DNA of 64,000 nucleotides from Bacillus horti (GCF_030813115.1 NZ_JAUSTY010000016.1:1-64000), one strand, 5' to 3'; shown: positions 45,398-54,503, counted from the stretch's first letter. Numbers and translations are program-made. The notes: a model not told the origin generated them from the sequence alone.

Positions 45398-46333
45398 CTA
45401 TCCTTTGACTCCACCTAAGGTTAACCCCTTTACAAAGTACTTTTGTAAAAAAGGATAGACCATAATAATCGGAACGCTCACCACAATTGTCATAGCTGCC
45501 CGTATTGATGTTGGTGTAACGATATTAGCTCCTCCGCCCTGGCCAGAGGCAAACACATCTGCTGCTGACCTTGCAGTCAACGAAGCGTTGGAATTTTGTA
45601 GAATTTTCATCAGTTCATATTGCAGCGTACTTAAATGTGGTTGAGCAGAGTTATAAAGAAACACATCAAACCATGAATTCCATTGAAATACAGCCACAAA
45701 GAGAGATACCGTAGCAATAACGGGTAGACTTAAGGGAAGGGCAATTTTAAAAAACATCGTCCACTCACCAGCCCCATCAATTCGTGCTGATTCAAAAATA
45801 CTCTCTGGTAACCCATCAATAAAGGAGCGTATTACAATTAGATTAAAAACTCCTATAATCCCGGGAATTACATAGATCCAAAATGTCCCGATTAAGTTTA
45901 ATTCACGCATTAATAAATAAGTCGGTATCAAGCCACCATTAAAGTACATCGTTAACACAAAGGCAATTGTCATAAACCTACGCAGAACAAAATATTGCCT
46001 GCTAATTGTATAAGCCACCATTGCTGTACAAAACACAGAGAGTGCTGTTCCAATAACGGTCCTTAATATAGAAATCAATCCAGCTTGTAGGATAGCTGCC
46101 TCACCAAATACATGCTGATAGTTGTACCACGTAAACTCTCTTGGGATAAGCCCAATTCCGCCTCTAATCGAGTCATTAGCGTCATTAAGAGATATAGCAA
46201 GTGTATTTAACAGCGGGTAAAGCATCACCGTACAAAGGAAGATCATAAACAGAGTATTAATCGTATCGAAGATAACATCATCCCATGATTTCCGCCTTCC
46301 GAAGCGTCCTAGTAGATTTGGGCTTAGCTTCAT
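45398..46333 (-). CDS. Sugar ABC transporter permease (LplC/YtcP-like)
   Basis: Protein of 311 residues with six membrane helices and the EAA loop ESIFESARIDGAGEWTMFFKIALPLS (in short pieces, about 195-220), which docks the ATPase. It is the second permease of a carbohydrate importer of the CUT1 type; no ATPase gene is present here, so a shared MsmX-like ATPase elsewhere is expected, as in Bacillus. It starts 11 bases after the first permease gene. The substrate is likely aldotetraouronic acid or xylo-oligosaccharides, from the enzymes alongside. Confidence 0.93.
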   Translation of the reverse strand: MKLSPNLLGRFGRRKSWDDVIFDTINTLFMIFLCTVMLYPLLNTLAISLNDANDSIRGGIGLIPREFTWYNYQHVFGEAAILQAGLISILRTVIGTALSVFCTAMVAYTISRQYFVLRRFMTIAFVLTMYFNGGLIPTYLLMRELNLIGTFWIYVIPGIIGVFNLIVIRSFIDGLPESIFESARIDGAGEWTMFFKIALPLSLPVIATVSLFVAVFQWNSWFDVFLYNSAQPHLSTLQYELMKILQNSNASLTARSAADVFASGQGGGANIVTPTSIRAAMTIVVSVPIIMVYPFLQKYFVKGLTLGGVKG

Positions 46334-46344
46334 GCTCTCCCTCC

Positions 46345-47343
46345 TTAGAATAATCTGGCTTGACCTAATCGCTTAGCTATTGAGTTGGCAGCGAATAGAA
46401 AGATAAAGCTAACTACAGTCTTAAAAATTCCAGCTGCTGTAGCGAGAGAAAAGTTCCCCATCGAAATCCCATATCTCAATACGAATATATCCAGGTTTTC
46501 TGCGTAATCCATATTCATAGGATTCATAAGAAGATATTGAGCCTCAAAGCCAGATTCCAGAATGTAACCCATGTTCATGATTAACAGGATGACAATAACT
46601 GGTCTCATTCCTGGTAACGTAATATACCAAATTCGCTGCAGTCTTGAAGCCCCATCAATTTCAGCCGCTTTATATTGCTCAGAATCAATCATAGCGATGG
46701 CAGCTAAATAAATAATTGTATTCCAGCCAACATTTTTCCAAACGTCTGAAACGCCTATAATCCCCCAGAAATATTCTCCTATTCCTAGCCAGACAATAGG
46801 CTCTTTAATCAGACCTAAGTTGACGAGAAGAACATTTACGATACCGTTCTCCAAGGAAAGGGCATAAGAAACAATACTTGCTGCAACCACCCAAGAGAGA
46901 AAATGAGGCATGTAGCTGATCGTCTGGACGATCTTTTTAAAACGAAGCTTCCGTATTTCATTAATTAACAGCGCTAAACCAATCGCTGTAACAAAGCCTA
47001 ATACTAAATTAATCATACTCATCCCCAGAGTGTTTCGTAGCACCCGATAAAAGGAGGGATCAGTAAATAAAAATCTAAAATGCTCAAGTCCGGCCCATTC
47101 CTGCTCTAAAATAGGGCGTGCTGGACGAAAGTCCTGAAACGCCATGGACCAACCATATAGAGGTACATACTTAAACACAAACAACCAGATAAGAAATGGG
47201 ACACTCATCAATAGCAGCATTTTTTGCTCCGACAGTCTTTTAAGGAAAAGCTTAAAGCCCTTTGGCCTCTGTGGAGGTATAGACTGCAAGGGTATTGGTT
47301 TTATTGTTTTTGGTGTTAGTGTTGAAGGTGTCTGATTGGACAT
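46345..47343 (-). CDS. Sugar ABC transporter permease (LplB/YteP-like)
   Basis: Protein of 332 residues with six membrane helices after a basic N-terminal segment of about 40 residues. The EAA loop reads EQYKAAEIDGASRLQRIWYITLPGM (in short pieces, about 220-244). It pairs with the following permease. A 95-base gap with a terminator-like hairpin separates it from the binding-protein gene, as common where the binding protein must be made in excess. Confidence 0.93.
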   Translation of the reverse strand: MSNQTPSTLTPKTIKPIPLQSIPPQRPKGFKLFLKRLSEQKMLLLMSVPFLIWLFVFKYVPLYGWSMAFQDFRPARPILEQEWAGLEHFRFLFTDPSFYRVLRNTLGMSMINLVLGFVTAIGLALLINEIRKLRFKKIVQTISYMPHFLSWVVAASIVSYALSLENGIVNVLLVNLGLIKEPIVWLGIGEYFWGIIGVSDVWKNVGWNTIIYLAAIAMIDSEQYKAAEIDGASRLQRIWYITLPGMRPVIVILLIMNMGYILESGFEAQYLLMNPMNMDYAENLDIFVLRYGISMGNFSLATAAGIFKTVVSFIFLFAANSIAKRLGQARLF

Positions 47344-47382
47344 TCCACCTCTCCTCCTATCCAGCTTGACATAGAAATGTTT

Positions 47383-47424
47383 GAAAAAAGAGGACGTGAG
47401 CAGCTACATCATTAGTCACGTCCC
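47383..47424 (-). terminator. Intercistronic terminator/attenuator between binding protein and permease genes
   Basis: Minus strand: GGGACGTGA / TCACGTCC stem of 8 bp with a loop of 16 bases, followed by TCTTTTTTC. Partial termination here would give more binding protein than permease. Confidence 0.7.
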
Positions 47425-47438
47425 ATCTTTATCTAGCT

Positions 47439-49142
47439 TTATTGTCCAGAAGCTTGATCAATCCTCTGTTTAACCACGTCTGTCATTAAGCTCTCAAACG
47501 CTTCAATGTCTAGCTTATTGTATTCTGTTACAAAAGCCTCCCACTCCTGTTCAAAATCGGCTGGTGAAGCAAGTACAATCCGCGGAAAATGTCTCTTCTT
47601 CAAATCATCACTACGTTGCTCAAAGATCTGAGCAGCTGAGCCTTGCTCAATATTGGCACTCCAGGCAGGGAACCAAGGACGCTCATCTGGTTCAGCAAAC
47701 AAATCAGCAAACACATCAAGCCCATACATCCCAAGGATATCTAAATCTCCTTCTCTATATGCCGCTCTAGCGACCTCAGCCTGTCTTCTAGGCTCCACAG
47801 CGTTTCCGTCTGAGAATTGTCCGTTAAGACGTGGCCAATTCCATTCGAAATACCACATTCCCAGATCTTCTTTGACACTGCGATCTTCAAGTAAAGCGAT
47901 TTGATCATTCGTCCGATAGAAACGTCCATCATCCCCAACCTCATAATGCTCACCTTCAAAGCCCCACATAATAAGACGTTGATTCTCTTCCTTGATCATA
48001 TTGTCAAAGTATTGAATAATACGTTCAGGGTTATCGGCACTTACCGTAATTCCGACTCCACGATTACTTATAAACGCTGGTGGATCCAAATACTGATCCT
48101 TTTCCGTTTCTTCAAACACGATTGGAAGGGCCATGTAGCGATGATCATCATTCCCCGCTAACAAAAGGTTGTCGAAGGCTTGGTTGACCTGCCAGCCGTA
48201 ATCGAAGAAGCCTAGGACACGACCAGATGTAAGCTTGGCTAAGTATTCATCATAGTTCGCTACGAACGCCTCACGATCGAACAATCCTTTACTATTTAAC
48301 TCATTGAGCTTCTGCAAGTATCGCTTGGTATACTCTGAATTGGCGTATACTTTCGCTTCAAACGTATCCATATCGACAATGACATCCCCATCATTCGGAT
48401 AGCCTGCTAAATGCATAGGTGGATTTGCTAGAGCAAAGAATCTCCAATCATACGTTAAAGCTGTAAAACCGATAGTGTTGCTTCCGTCACGTTGAGGATA
48501 CAAGGCGTGATACTCCTCAATCAGGTCAAAGTACTCTTCAAATGTCGTAATTTCAGGATAACCGAACTCCTTAAGTACACTACGCTGTATCCAGAACGCC
48601 CCTTGATCAATGTTAGGGTTTGGAATATAGTCATGTGTGGCTCCAAAAGGAATGTAATAGATCTTTCCATCCTCCTGCCTCATTAAATCCAGATAAGGTC
48701 CATAGGCCTCTAAGATGTTTGGACCGTATTCTTCTAGTAGATCATCGAGGGGGATAAATGCACCAGCATCTAGAAGAATATCAATAGCTACATCAGGGCT
48801 GATCATATCTGGATACTGTCCACTAGCTACCATTGTTCCAATTCTCGTGTTCACATCACCAACGATATGTTCCACTCGAAAGTTAACACCCGTTTGCTCC
48901 TCAAATAACTTTCCAATCCTCGTTTGGTTCGTATCAATATCCTTTCCAGGTGTTTGTGCATTAAAGAAGGTATAGGTTACTGGTGAAGTATCATACTCAC
49001 TAGCTTCATTTCCCTCACTCTCATCTGTTTCAGTTTCACGTACCGTCTCCTCCTGTGTACTGCTTTCATCACTTGAGCAGCCCACAAGCACTAACATAAA
49101 AACAAGTGATAGAATGAAAAACATCGTTTTTCTTTTAAACAA
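47439..49142 (-). CDS. Extracellular oligosaccharide-binding lipoprotein (YtcQ/LplA-like)
   Basis: Protein of 567 residues with a lipoprotein signal: helix 1-18 and the lipobox LVGC at about 19-22, then an acidic Ser/Glu/Thr-rich linker. The rest is a large type-I-importer binding protein of the LplA/YtcQ type, longer than usual sugar binders, which fits large substrates. It is first in the operon with two permeases and GH52, GH67 and GH51 enzymes, and probably captures glucuronoxylan oligosaccharides. Its promoter carries both the shared 19-bp motif and two cre-like sites. Confidence 0.93.
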   Translation of the reverse strand: MFKRKTMFFILSLVFMLVLVGCSSDESSTQEETVRETETDESEGNEASEYDTSPVTYTFFNAQTPGKDIDTNQTRIGKLFEEQTGVNFRVEHIVGDVNTRIGTMVASGQYPDMISPDVAIDILLDAGAFIPLDDLLEEYGPNILEAYGPYLDLMRQEDGKIYYIPFGATHDYIPNPNIDQGAFWIQRSVLKEFGYPEITTFEEYFDLIEEYHALYPQRDGSNTIGFTALTYDWRFFALANPPMHLAGYPNDGDVIVDMDTFEAKVYANSEYTKRYLQKLNELNSKGLFDREAFVANYDEYLAKLTSGRVLGFFDYGWQVNQAFDNLLLAGNDDHRYMALPIVFEETEKDQYLDPPAFISNRGVGITVSADNPERIIQYFDNMIKEENQRLIMWGFEGEHYEVGDDGRFYRTNDQIALLEDRSVKEDLGMWYFEWNWPRLNGQFSDGNAVEPRRQAEVARAAYREGDLDILGMYGLDVFADLFAEPDERPWFPAWSANIEQGSAAQIFEQRSDDLKKRHFPRIVLASPADFEQEWEAFVTEYNKLDIEAFESLMTDVVKQRIDQASGQ

Positions 49143-49182
49143 AGTGACATCCCCTCTCTTTATTTATTACATCCATTTTCCC

Positions 49183-49222
49183 TGTAAGCACTTTCAATTC
49201 ATCATTCATGAAAGCACTTTCA
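49183..49222. promoter_or_regulatory. Tandem cre-like palindromes over the transcript start
   Basis: TGTAAGCACTTTCA (49183-49196) and TGAAAGCACTTTCA (49209-49222), 26 bases apart centre to centre. Both follow the CcpA consensus except that the central CG is CA; the second is a perfect TGAAAG/CTTTCA palindrome. They lie at and just downstream of the predicted start of transcription, positions where CcpA blocks. Confidence 0.65.
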
Positions 49223-49286
49223 TTATAGCCCCTATACGAATCTTTGGTTACCCATTAAACTATAGCTTCAACTTAGAAAATTATAG
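49222..49286 (-). promoter_or_regulatory. Activator-dependent promoter of the xylan operon with shared motif
   Basis: Perfect TATAAT (minus strand, 49222-49227) with no -35 match. Instead the 19-bp motif CTATAGTTTAATGGGTAAC (49247-49265) lies 19 bases before the -10 and covers the -35 area. A weaker direct repeat, CTATAATTTT, starts exactly 21 bases upstream (to 49286), two helical turns, the usual arrangement for AraC-type activators. The same motif precedes two other transcription units (52932-52950 and 54340-54358). Confidence 0.7.
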
Positions 49287-49356
49287 ATTTAATTTTCAGA
49301 TATTATTTTCAGCTTGTCCTCCAGCTAAAATTGCTCAGATCATTAAAGCTGACTTC

Positions 49357-49405
49357 AAAGGAGCCTTTCGTTCCACTCACCTAGTGGTATAAAAGGCTCC
49401 TCTTT
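49357..49405. terminator. Long hairpin after the sensor kinase gene
   Basis: AAAGGAGCCTTT / AAAAGGCTCCTCTTT outer stem with an inner CCACT/AGTGG stem. It lies 14 bases behind the kinase stop codon and separates the two-component unit from the xylan operon promoter. Confidence 0.7.
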
Positions 49406-49418
49406 ACTAATTGATCCC

Positions 49419-51185
49419 CTAATTCGATCTTCTGTCTAACCCTTTTCTTTGCTGCCTAGGTAGACGAATATGTATAGTCGTCCCATTTTCATTACTATCA
49501 ATCCTTAGATCAAAATCATTCTGATAATAGAGCTTCAAACGATAATACACATTTTGTATCCCTATATGATCACCCATAGATTCATCGTTGTATAGGTTGT
49601 GGAGAAGCTCCTCGAGCCTTTCATTAGTCATCCCAACGCCGTTATCCTTTAATATAAATAACAGCTCCCCTTCTTTTAATTCTACTTGTATTTGAATCTT
49701 CCCATTTCCTTTTAAAGGCTCGATCCCATGTATACTCGCGTTTTCAATGAAAGGCAAGAAGGTCATATTAGGGATCATAAACGAGTACGCCTCTTCATCC
49801 ACAATCATTTCATAGCTAAGCTTATCATCAAAGCGATATTGTTGAATCTCCAGGAAGCACTCAATCAAATGAAGCTCCTCTTGGACAGTCACCCAATCCT
49901 TATCCCAAGAGATAGAGTTGCGGAAGATTTTAGCCATATTATGAATAATTTTAGCTGTTTCATGCTCATCCTTAATTAGACTGCGCATCCGAATAGTCTC
50001 TAACGCATTAAATAAGAAGTGCGGTTTAATCTGACTCTTTAAGGCACTCAGCTGTGCTTGTTTCTTTTGCAAATCTAGCTCCTTTTTTTGAATGTTAGCG
50101 ATATACACCTCATTAATAAGCCGATGAATCGTTTGTGACATACGATTAAATTCCTGTGTGAGTTCACCAATCTCATCTTTGTCTCCATGGTAGGGAATAC
50201 TCTCAAAGCTCTGCTTTTTCATCCTTCGCATATACTCAACAATTCGAGACAAGCGGCTCGTGAGTGACCTAGAAATCCAGACTATAATAAGAGTTGGAAT
50301 AAGGAAATTCAAGCTGGTTAGTAAGACCATAAATCTTCTTGACCCATGAAGCTCATCTAGAATCTCTGACTCCGTTATGACACCTTTAATCTTCCAATCC
50401 TTTAAATAGTTTTGAGCTAAATGCTTATCCTCTACTAACAAAGTATCCTCAGCAAGCGTAATATCTGACATGGGGGTAACTTCTCTTTCCCAATCCACAC
50501 TCTGGTCGGTCGTATACTCGACATGTCCTTGTCCATTAATCAAATATACATTCCCTTGGAACGTTACGTTTTCAAAGATTTGCTCTAGCATATCTGGGTT
50601 AAAATCTATTTTCAAGATTTTCTGGTGACTTTGATAGGAATGGAAAAAATCAAGCTCCCACACAACACTCAAAACACCTCTCATCCCACCCGTGGATGTA
50701 CGAATTACGAATGGATGTGACACTTTACTAAGCTCCTGGTACCAAGCTGTTTGCTGCACTGAATCCGTAATAGGATGTACGCCTCCAGAAAAAATCATGC
50801 TCGAATTGTCTGTATAAAACGCTATCGACTGAATCGCTGGATTAAGTGTTCGGTAACGATTTAGTGTGCGTAAATGAAGATTATACGCTTCCACATATTC
50901 AATACTGCTTTCATATTCGGTATCAAAAAAATCATAAAGCAAGCTATCAGTATAAAAAGTGGTAGACACCTCAATGGCATTCCCAACCACGTGAAGAAAA
51001 TCATTTGAGATCTGATCCAAGATTAAAGAAACATCATTAATCTTTTGCTGCTTAATATCGCTTGTAGTCATGTGATAGAAGATAATATTCGTTAAAACAA
51101 TAGGCAAAAAAACAGAGAGAACATACAAGATGATCAGCTTATTTCTCAATTTAACATGATTAAAGCCCAATCTAACGTCCAACAT
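49419..51185 (-). CDS. Sensor histidine kinase, YesM-like
   Basis: Protein of 588 residues. Membrane helix near 15-37, an extracellular sensing domain of about 250 residues, a second helix near 290-310, HAMP (about 310-365), then a His_kinase domain with the phosphate-accepting His in IKPHFLFN (about 395) and the ATPase N-box PFIENASIHG (about 482) and G-box DNGVGM. It is paired with the YesN-type regulator 12 bases upstream. It probably senses xylo-oligosaccharides or the loaded binding protein outside the cell. Confidence 0.93.
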   Translation of the reverse strand: MLDVRLGFNHVKLRNKLIILYVLSVFLPIVLTNIIFYHMTTSDIKQQKINDVSLILDQISNDFLHVVGNAIEVSTTFYTDSLLYDFFDTEYESSIEYVEAYNLHLRTLNRYRTLNPAIQSIAFYTDNSSMIFSGGVHPITDSVQQTAWYQELSKVSHPFVIRTSTGGMRGVLSVVWELDFFHSYQSHQKILKIDFNPDMLEQIFENVTFQGNVYLINGQGHVEYTTDQSVDWEREVTPMSDITLAEDTLLVEDKHLAQNYLKDWKIKGVITESEILDELHGSRRFMVLLTSLNFLIPTLIIVWISRSLTSRLSRIVEYMRRMKKQSFESIPYHGDKDEIGELTQEFNRMSQTIHRLINEVYIANIQKKELDLQKKQAQLSALKSQIKPHFLFNALETIRMRSLIKDEHETAKIIHNMAKIFRNSISWDKDWVTVQEELHLIECFLEIQQYRFDDKLSYEMIVDEEAYSFMIPNMTFLPFIENASIHGIEPLKGNGKIQIQVELKEGELLFILKDNGVGMTNERLEELLHNLYNDESMGDHIGIQNVYYRLKLYYQNDFDLRIDSNENGTTIHIRLPRQQRKGLDRRSN

Positions 51186-51197
51186 AGCTCCTTAACC

Positions 51198-52799
51198 CTA
51201 CTCCTTGCTTTTTTGCAAAAGCTGATTTCTATACTCGGTAGGGGTAGTTTGATTTATTTTCTCAAACTGAGTGACAAAATAATCAGTACTTCCAAAGCCC
51301 ACTTCCTTAGCAATCTCATAAACCCTTTTATTGGTTTGCCGCAGGAGCTTCTTTGCTTGATCTATCCGAAGGTTTAATAGGAACTCCTTAAAATACATGC
51401 CGTACGTCTTTTTGAATAACTGCCCCATATATACTGGATTCATATAAAAAGTTTGAGCAATTTTCTTTAAGCTAATATTGTGATGATAATTCATTTCTAC
51501 ATATTTTTTAATTTTATGGATGTCTCCCTTAAGCTTTTCCTTACGCAGCTCCTGAATAACCTCTGCTACCTCAAGAGCAAAGTTTGTAAACAGATGCTTT
51601 AGTGTCAAGGCTGTAACATTATAGCCTTCCCATTGCAGCATAACAGCTTTAGTTTTAAACAGCATTTCTTCTCCATCCATACTGCGTACTGTTTTTATCA
51701 ATCCATGTATACAGCGATTAATAGATGTTTTAATAGATTTAGGAGCGAAGCTCTTTTGCTGAAATTCAATAAATATTTGCTCGATCATGCTCTTAATCTC
51801 AGCGGCATTGTTTTCTTCAATCTGCTCCATCAGACCCATAGTTAATCTATGGTCTAGCTCATTATAAATAACAGAATGCTGGTTGACCTCTGTATATAGC
51901 AGAGTATTCGACGTATCGATGTATTTGTAATCTCTAATTCGATTTACAGATTCAATAGATTCCTTCCAAACTGATAAGCTTTGTACTGGCTTTCCTACAT
52001 ATACCGTGCATTTTTGCTTTAGGTCTTCATCCATTCTCTGGACAATTCTAGTAGATAGTGACTCGATCCTCCCATGGTACGCTGATAAATGCTTTGAAGT
52101 GATAAGTAAACCAAAGGCATGGTCTGAAAGCTCATGTAAGGCAAAAATAGTGTGAGGAGATAGAAGTTTTTTTAAAATTGGACAGATTTGTTTCTTCCCT
52201 ATGTGGTTCTTTTTCAGCTCTATATTTTGCTGATCAGGTAAAACGTCATTAAGCTCAATAAGCACATAGTACAGCTCAGAGCATTGCTTAAGATCAAGGA
52301 TTTTTTCCCAATCGTCCATCTGCTTATCATCTAACGTATCTAGAACGATTTCCTTAAACAAATGCTCTGTAAATACCTCCTTCTGCGGCTGCTCCACTTG
52401 TGTACCGAAGCGTACTTTTTGCTTGTGTCGCTTTATCGTAAGCTTTGATAAACTCTTTTGCAGCTCATCCTTATCGATAGGCTTTAAAATGTAGTCTAAC
52501 ACACCGTACCGTACAGCCTTTTGGGCATAGGCAAAATCATTATGACCACTTACAATGATAAAATTCGTTTGCAGCTCCAAATTTTCTTTTATTTCTCGAA
52601 TAAGCTCTAATCCGTCTACCACTGGCATCTTAATATCTGTGATTACTAGATCAGGAGCAGCTTGCTTGATAAAATGAATCGCTTCCTCTCCATTCGTAGC
52701 TTCCCCGCATACCTCATAGCCGCATTTCTCCCAATCAATTAAGCTGCGTAATCCCATCCGCACAAATTTTTCATCATCCACTAAAAGCACTTTATTCAT
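51198..52799 (-). CDS. Response regulator with AraC-type DNA-binding domain, YesN-like
   Basis: Protein of 533 residues. Receiver domain at 1-120 with phosphorylation site D55 (VITDIKMP) and Lys in LKPID (about 104); a middle region of about 300 residues; AraC/XylS helix-turn-helix pair at about 430-530 (ISLKKIAQTFYMNPVYMGQLFKK, then VYEIAKEVGFGSTDYFVTQFEK). ATG at 52799 with AAGGTG six bases upstream; a longer frame has no site. It is the most likely binder of the 19-bp motif found before its own gene, the xylan operon and the lipoprotein gene. A cre-like site lies 26 bases upstream of its start. Confidence 0.93.
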   Translation of the reverse strand: MNKVLLVDDEKFVRMGLRSLIDWEKCGYEVCGEATNGEEAIHFIKQAAPDLVITDIKMPVVDGLELIREIKENLELQTNFIIVSGHNDFAYAQKAVRYGVLDYILKPIDKDELQKSLSKLTIKRHKQKVRFGTQVEQPQKEVFTEHLFKEIVLDTLDDKQMDDWEKILDLKQCSELYYVLIELNDVLPDQQNIELKKNHIGKKQICPILKKLLSPHTIFALHELSDHAFGLLITSKHLSAYHGRIESLSTRIVQRMDEDLKQKCTVYVGKPVQSLSVWKESIESVNRIRDYKYIDTSNTLLYTEVNQHSVIYNELDHRLTMGLMEQIEENNAAEIKSMIEQIFIEFQQKSFAPKSIKTSINRCIHGLIKTVRSMDGEEMLFKTKAVMLQWEGYNVTALTLKHLFTNFALEVAEVIQELRKEKLKGDIHKIKKYVEMNYHHNISLKKIAQTFYMNPVYMGQLFKKTYGMYFKEFLLNLRIDQAKKLLRQTNKRVYEIAKEVGFGSTDYFVTQFEKINQTTPTEYRNQLLQKSKE

Positions 52800-52824
52800 A
52801 GGAAACACCTTCCCTAGCTTATTT

Positions 52825-52838
52825 TGCAAGCGTTTTCA
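52825..52838. promoter_or_regulatory. cre-like CcpA site before the response regulator gene
   Basis: TGCAAGCGTTTTCA matches TGWNANCGNTNWCA in all defined positions but one (C for W at position 3). It lies in the leader of the regulator transcript, downstream of its promoter, where bound CcpA can block elongation. So the activator itself is probably glucose-repressed. Confidence 0.7.
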
Positions 52839-52907
52839 GAAAAGAAGAAAATGATTATGTGCCCCGTACAGACCTCTATTAAACTAAGTATACGGACTTT
52901 TTCTAGC

Positions 52908-52950
52908 TTTAAAACCCAAAGTTATAAACGTGTTACCCCATAAACTATAG
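52908..52950 (-). promoter_or_regulatory. Shared 19-bp motif and promoter of the response regulator gene
   Basis: CTATAGTTTATGGGGTAAC (minus strand, 52932-52950), 18-19 bases before a weak -10 (TTTAAA, 52908-52913). Same geometry as at 49222-49286 and 54315-54358, implying that the regulator controls its own synthesis. It lies in the 200-base gap between this gene and the yesL-like gene. Confidence 0.6.
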
Positions 52951-53008
52951 ATGTTTTGTTGTTTTTTATCTCATCTGTCATTACGCTTAGATCCTTACAA
53001 ACATTCGC

Positions 53009-53638
53009 TTAATTTATGTTTTGTTCCTTCATTTTTTCCTTTTTACTCTCAATATTTTTTATAGCTAATAGACCTACATGCATCAAAACAAGCCCTACCG
53101 CAGATACACTGAAGAACGGAATGAGACCTGGTATCCAGAGAAATAGAAGGACGAATAATATAAGTGCTACAAACATCGTGATCGTTAGCACTGGATTCAC
53201 CACACCTATAATAAAGGCACTTTTAAAATATTGAAGGAAAGGCAGCCTGTAATGTACGTACACAGGGATAATGTAACAAAGAGTTACAGAATAAATCATA
53301 CCTGCCACGAAAAGGCCGACAAGCAAAATAGTATGGATTATGCCTTCCACACTAGCTAAAAAGAGAAAGTCTACATACAAAACAAAACCTACGACAATAA
53401 ACACTAGAGCAAATTTATTTGCTGTCATAAACTCTTGTTTAAAACAATCTAGAAACGTTCGAAAAATAGGGACCTCCGTCTCTCCCATTAGCCATTTGCG
53501 CACAACGGTAAATAAACCAATCGTAGCCGGCATAAAGCCGAATACACCAAGACCCGCCACTGTAAAAAGCAACCAAAGTATATTAATATATGCCATTCTC
53601 ATAATCCATTCACATATGCGATAAAAGCCACTTGCCAT
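53009..53638 (-). CDS. yesL: DUF624 membrane protein, YesL-like
   Basis: Protein of 209 residues with five or six hydrophobic helices; the GLGVFGFMPATIGLFTVVRKW segment (about 30-50) is the family hallmark. The function is unknown. yesL lies before yesM-yesN in Bacillus rhamnogalacturonan loci, and DUF624 genes are common beside CUT1 sugar importers. It starts about 30 bases after the stop of the lipoprotein gene, so the two form one unit. Confidence 0.87.
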   Translation of the reverse strand: MASGFYRICEWIMRMAYINILWLLFTVAGLGVFGFMPATIGLFTVVRKWLMGETEVPIFRTFLDCFKQEFMTANKFALVFIVVGFVLYVDFLFLASVEGIIHTILLVGLFVAGMIYSVTLCYIIPVYVHYRLPFLQYFKSAFIIGVVNPVLTITMFVALILFVLLFLWIPGLIPFFSVSAVGLVLMHVGLLAIKNIESKKEKMKEQNIN

Positions 53639-53667
53639 CAACTAAACCCCTTTTCACCTATCTATTA

Positions 53668-54252
53668 TTATTTAATTGCTCCTAGAATACGTATGACCTC
53701 ATCAATATGTTGACTCCGCTGAATGACTACGGCAGCCAGTGCTTCCGTTGGTTCAATGCCGAACTCCTGTATCAGCCATGAATCCTGATGAATTGGAATA
53801 GCGTATAGGTTACGTTCGCCTGTGTCTTCATCAATCAAGATAAATGGCTCTAGTCCCTCATCTAATACATCTTCTACAGCTTGCTGGTCCAGTTCACTAT
53901 GTTCCGCTTGAAGAAGGGAATTAAGTGGAGCTAGGCCGTAAGGATCAAGAACGATCGGTAATAGGGATTGATCTACAATGTACATATCCGTATCACCCGC
54001 CATAATTTCAATCGTTACTTTCTCAAAGGAAACGGGATACATTTGAACCTTGATCTCCTTTTCAAATTCGTTCCCAAGTACTTGTGTAGATCGTTGTATC
54101 ATTTTTTCCTGCATGGCCCTTTCAAGCTGTGCAGGAATCTCGCTCAAAAACATGATATCTATTTGCTCCGCTTTACCGTTTCTTCCTCCGCAGGAAGCTA
54201 GTAAAAGGATTAGTATTCCTAGCAAAAGAACATAACTTAACTTTTTATACAT
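53668..54252 (-). CDS. Short lipoprotein, possible relative of sugar-binding proteins
   Basis: Protein of 194 residues. Lipoprotein signal with lipobox LLASC at about 17-21. The rest (DIMFLSEIPAQLERAMQEKM..., EIMAGDTDMYIVDQSLLPIVLDPYGLAPLNSLL) has the flavour of the first lobe of an extracellular sugar-binding protein, but it is less than half the normal length. It may be a sensor accessory for the YesM-like kinase, or a shortened binding protein. Its promoter has the shared 19-bp motif, so it belongs to the xylan regulon. I cannot name a family. Confidence 0.75.
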   Translation of the reverse strand: MYKKLSYVLLLGILILLLASCGGRNGKAEQIDIMFLSEIPAQLERAMQEKMIQRSTQVLGNEFEKEIKVQMYPVSFEKVTIEIMAGDTDMYIVDQSLLPIVLDPYGLAPLNSLLQAEHSELDQQAVEDVLDEGLEPFILIDEDTGERNLYAIPIHQDSWLIQEFGIEPTEALAAVVIQRSQHIDEVIRILGAIK

Positions 54253-54314
54253 GGTGACCTTCAGCCCCTATGTTAAGTTTGGTAGGACTATCAGACTCAT
54301 TCCTTCCCTTTTCA

Positions 54315-54358
54315 TCATACACGCAACGTCCTTGGAATTAAAGACCATAAACTATAGT
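54315..54358 (-). promoter_or_regulatory. Shared 19-bp motif and promoter of the lipoprotein-yesL unit
   Basis: CTATAGTTTATGGTCTTTA (minus strand, 54340-54358), exactly 19 bases before TATGAT (54315-54320), a 5/6 match to the -10 consensus; no -35 match. Same spacing as at the xylan operon. Confidence 0.7.
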
Positions 54359-54503
54359 TTCTGTCTAAAAGATCTAAGCATGTTTAGCATTTTTACACGC
54401 TCTGTCACAATTTCTTTATTTTTTATAGTAGGTCCTTTACTTTTCTTGATTTTAGGGAAGTTTGATTTGAGCTATAATGAAAAAAAATTTGGGGAGGAGT
54501 TTG

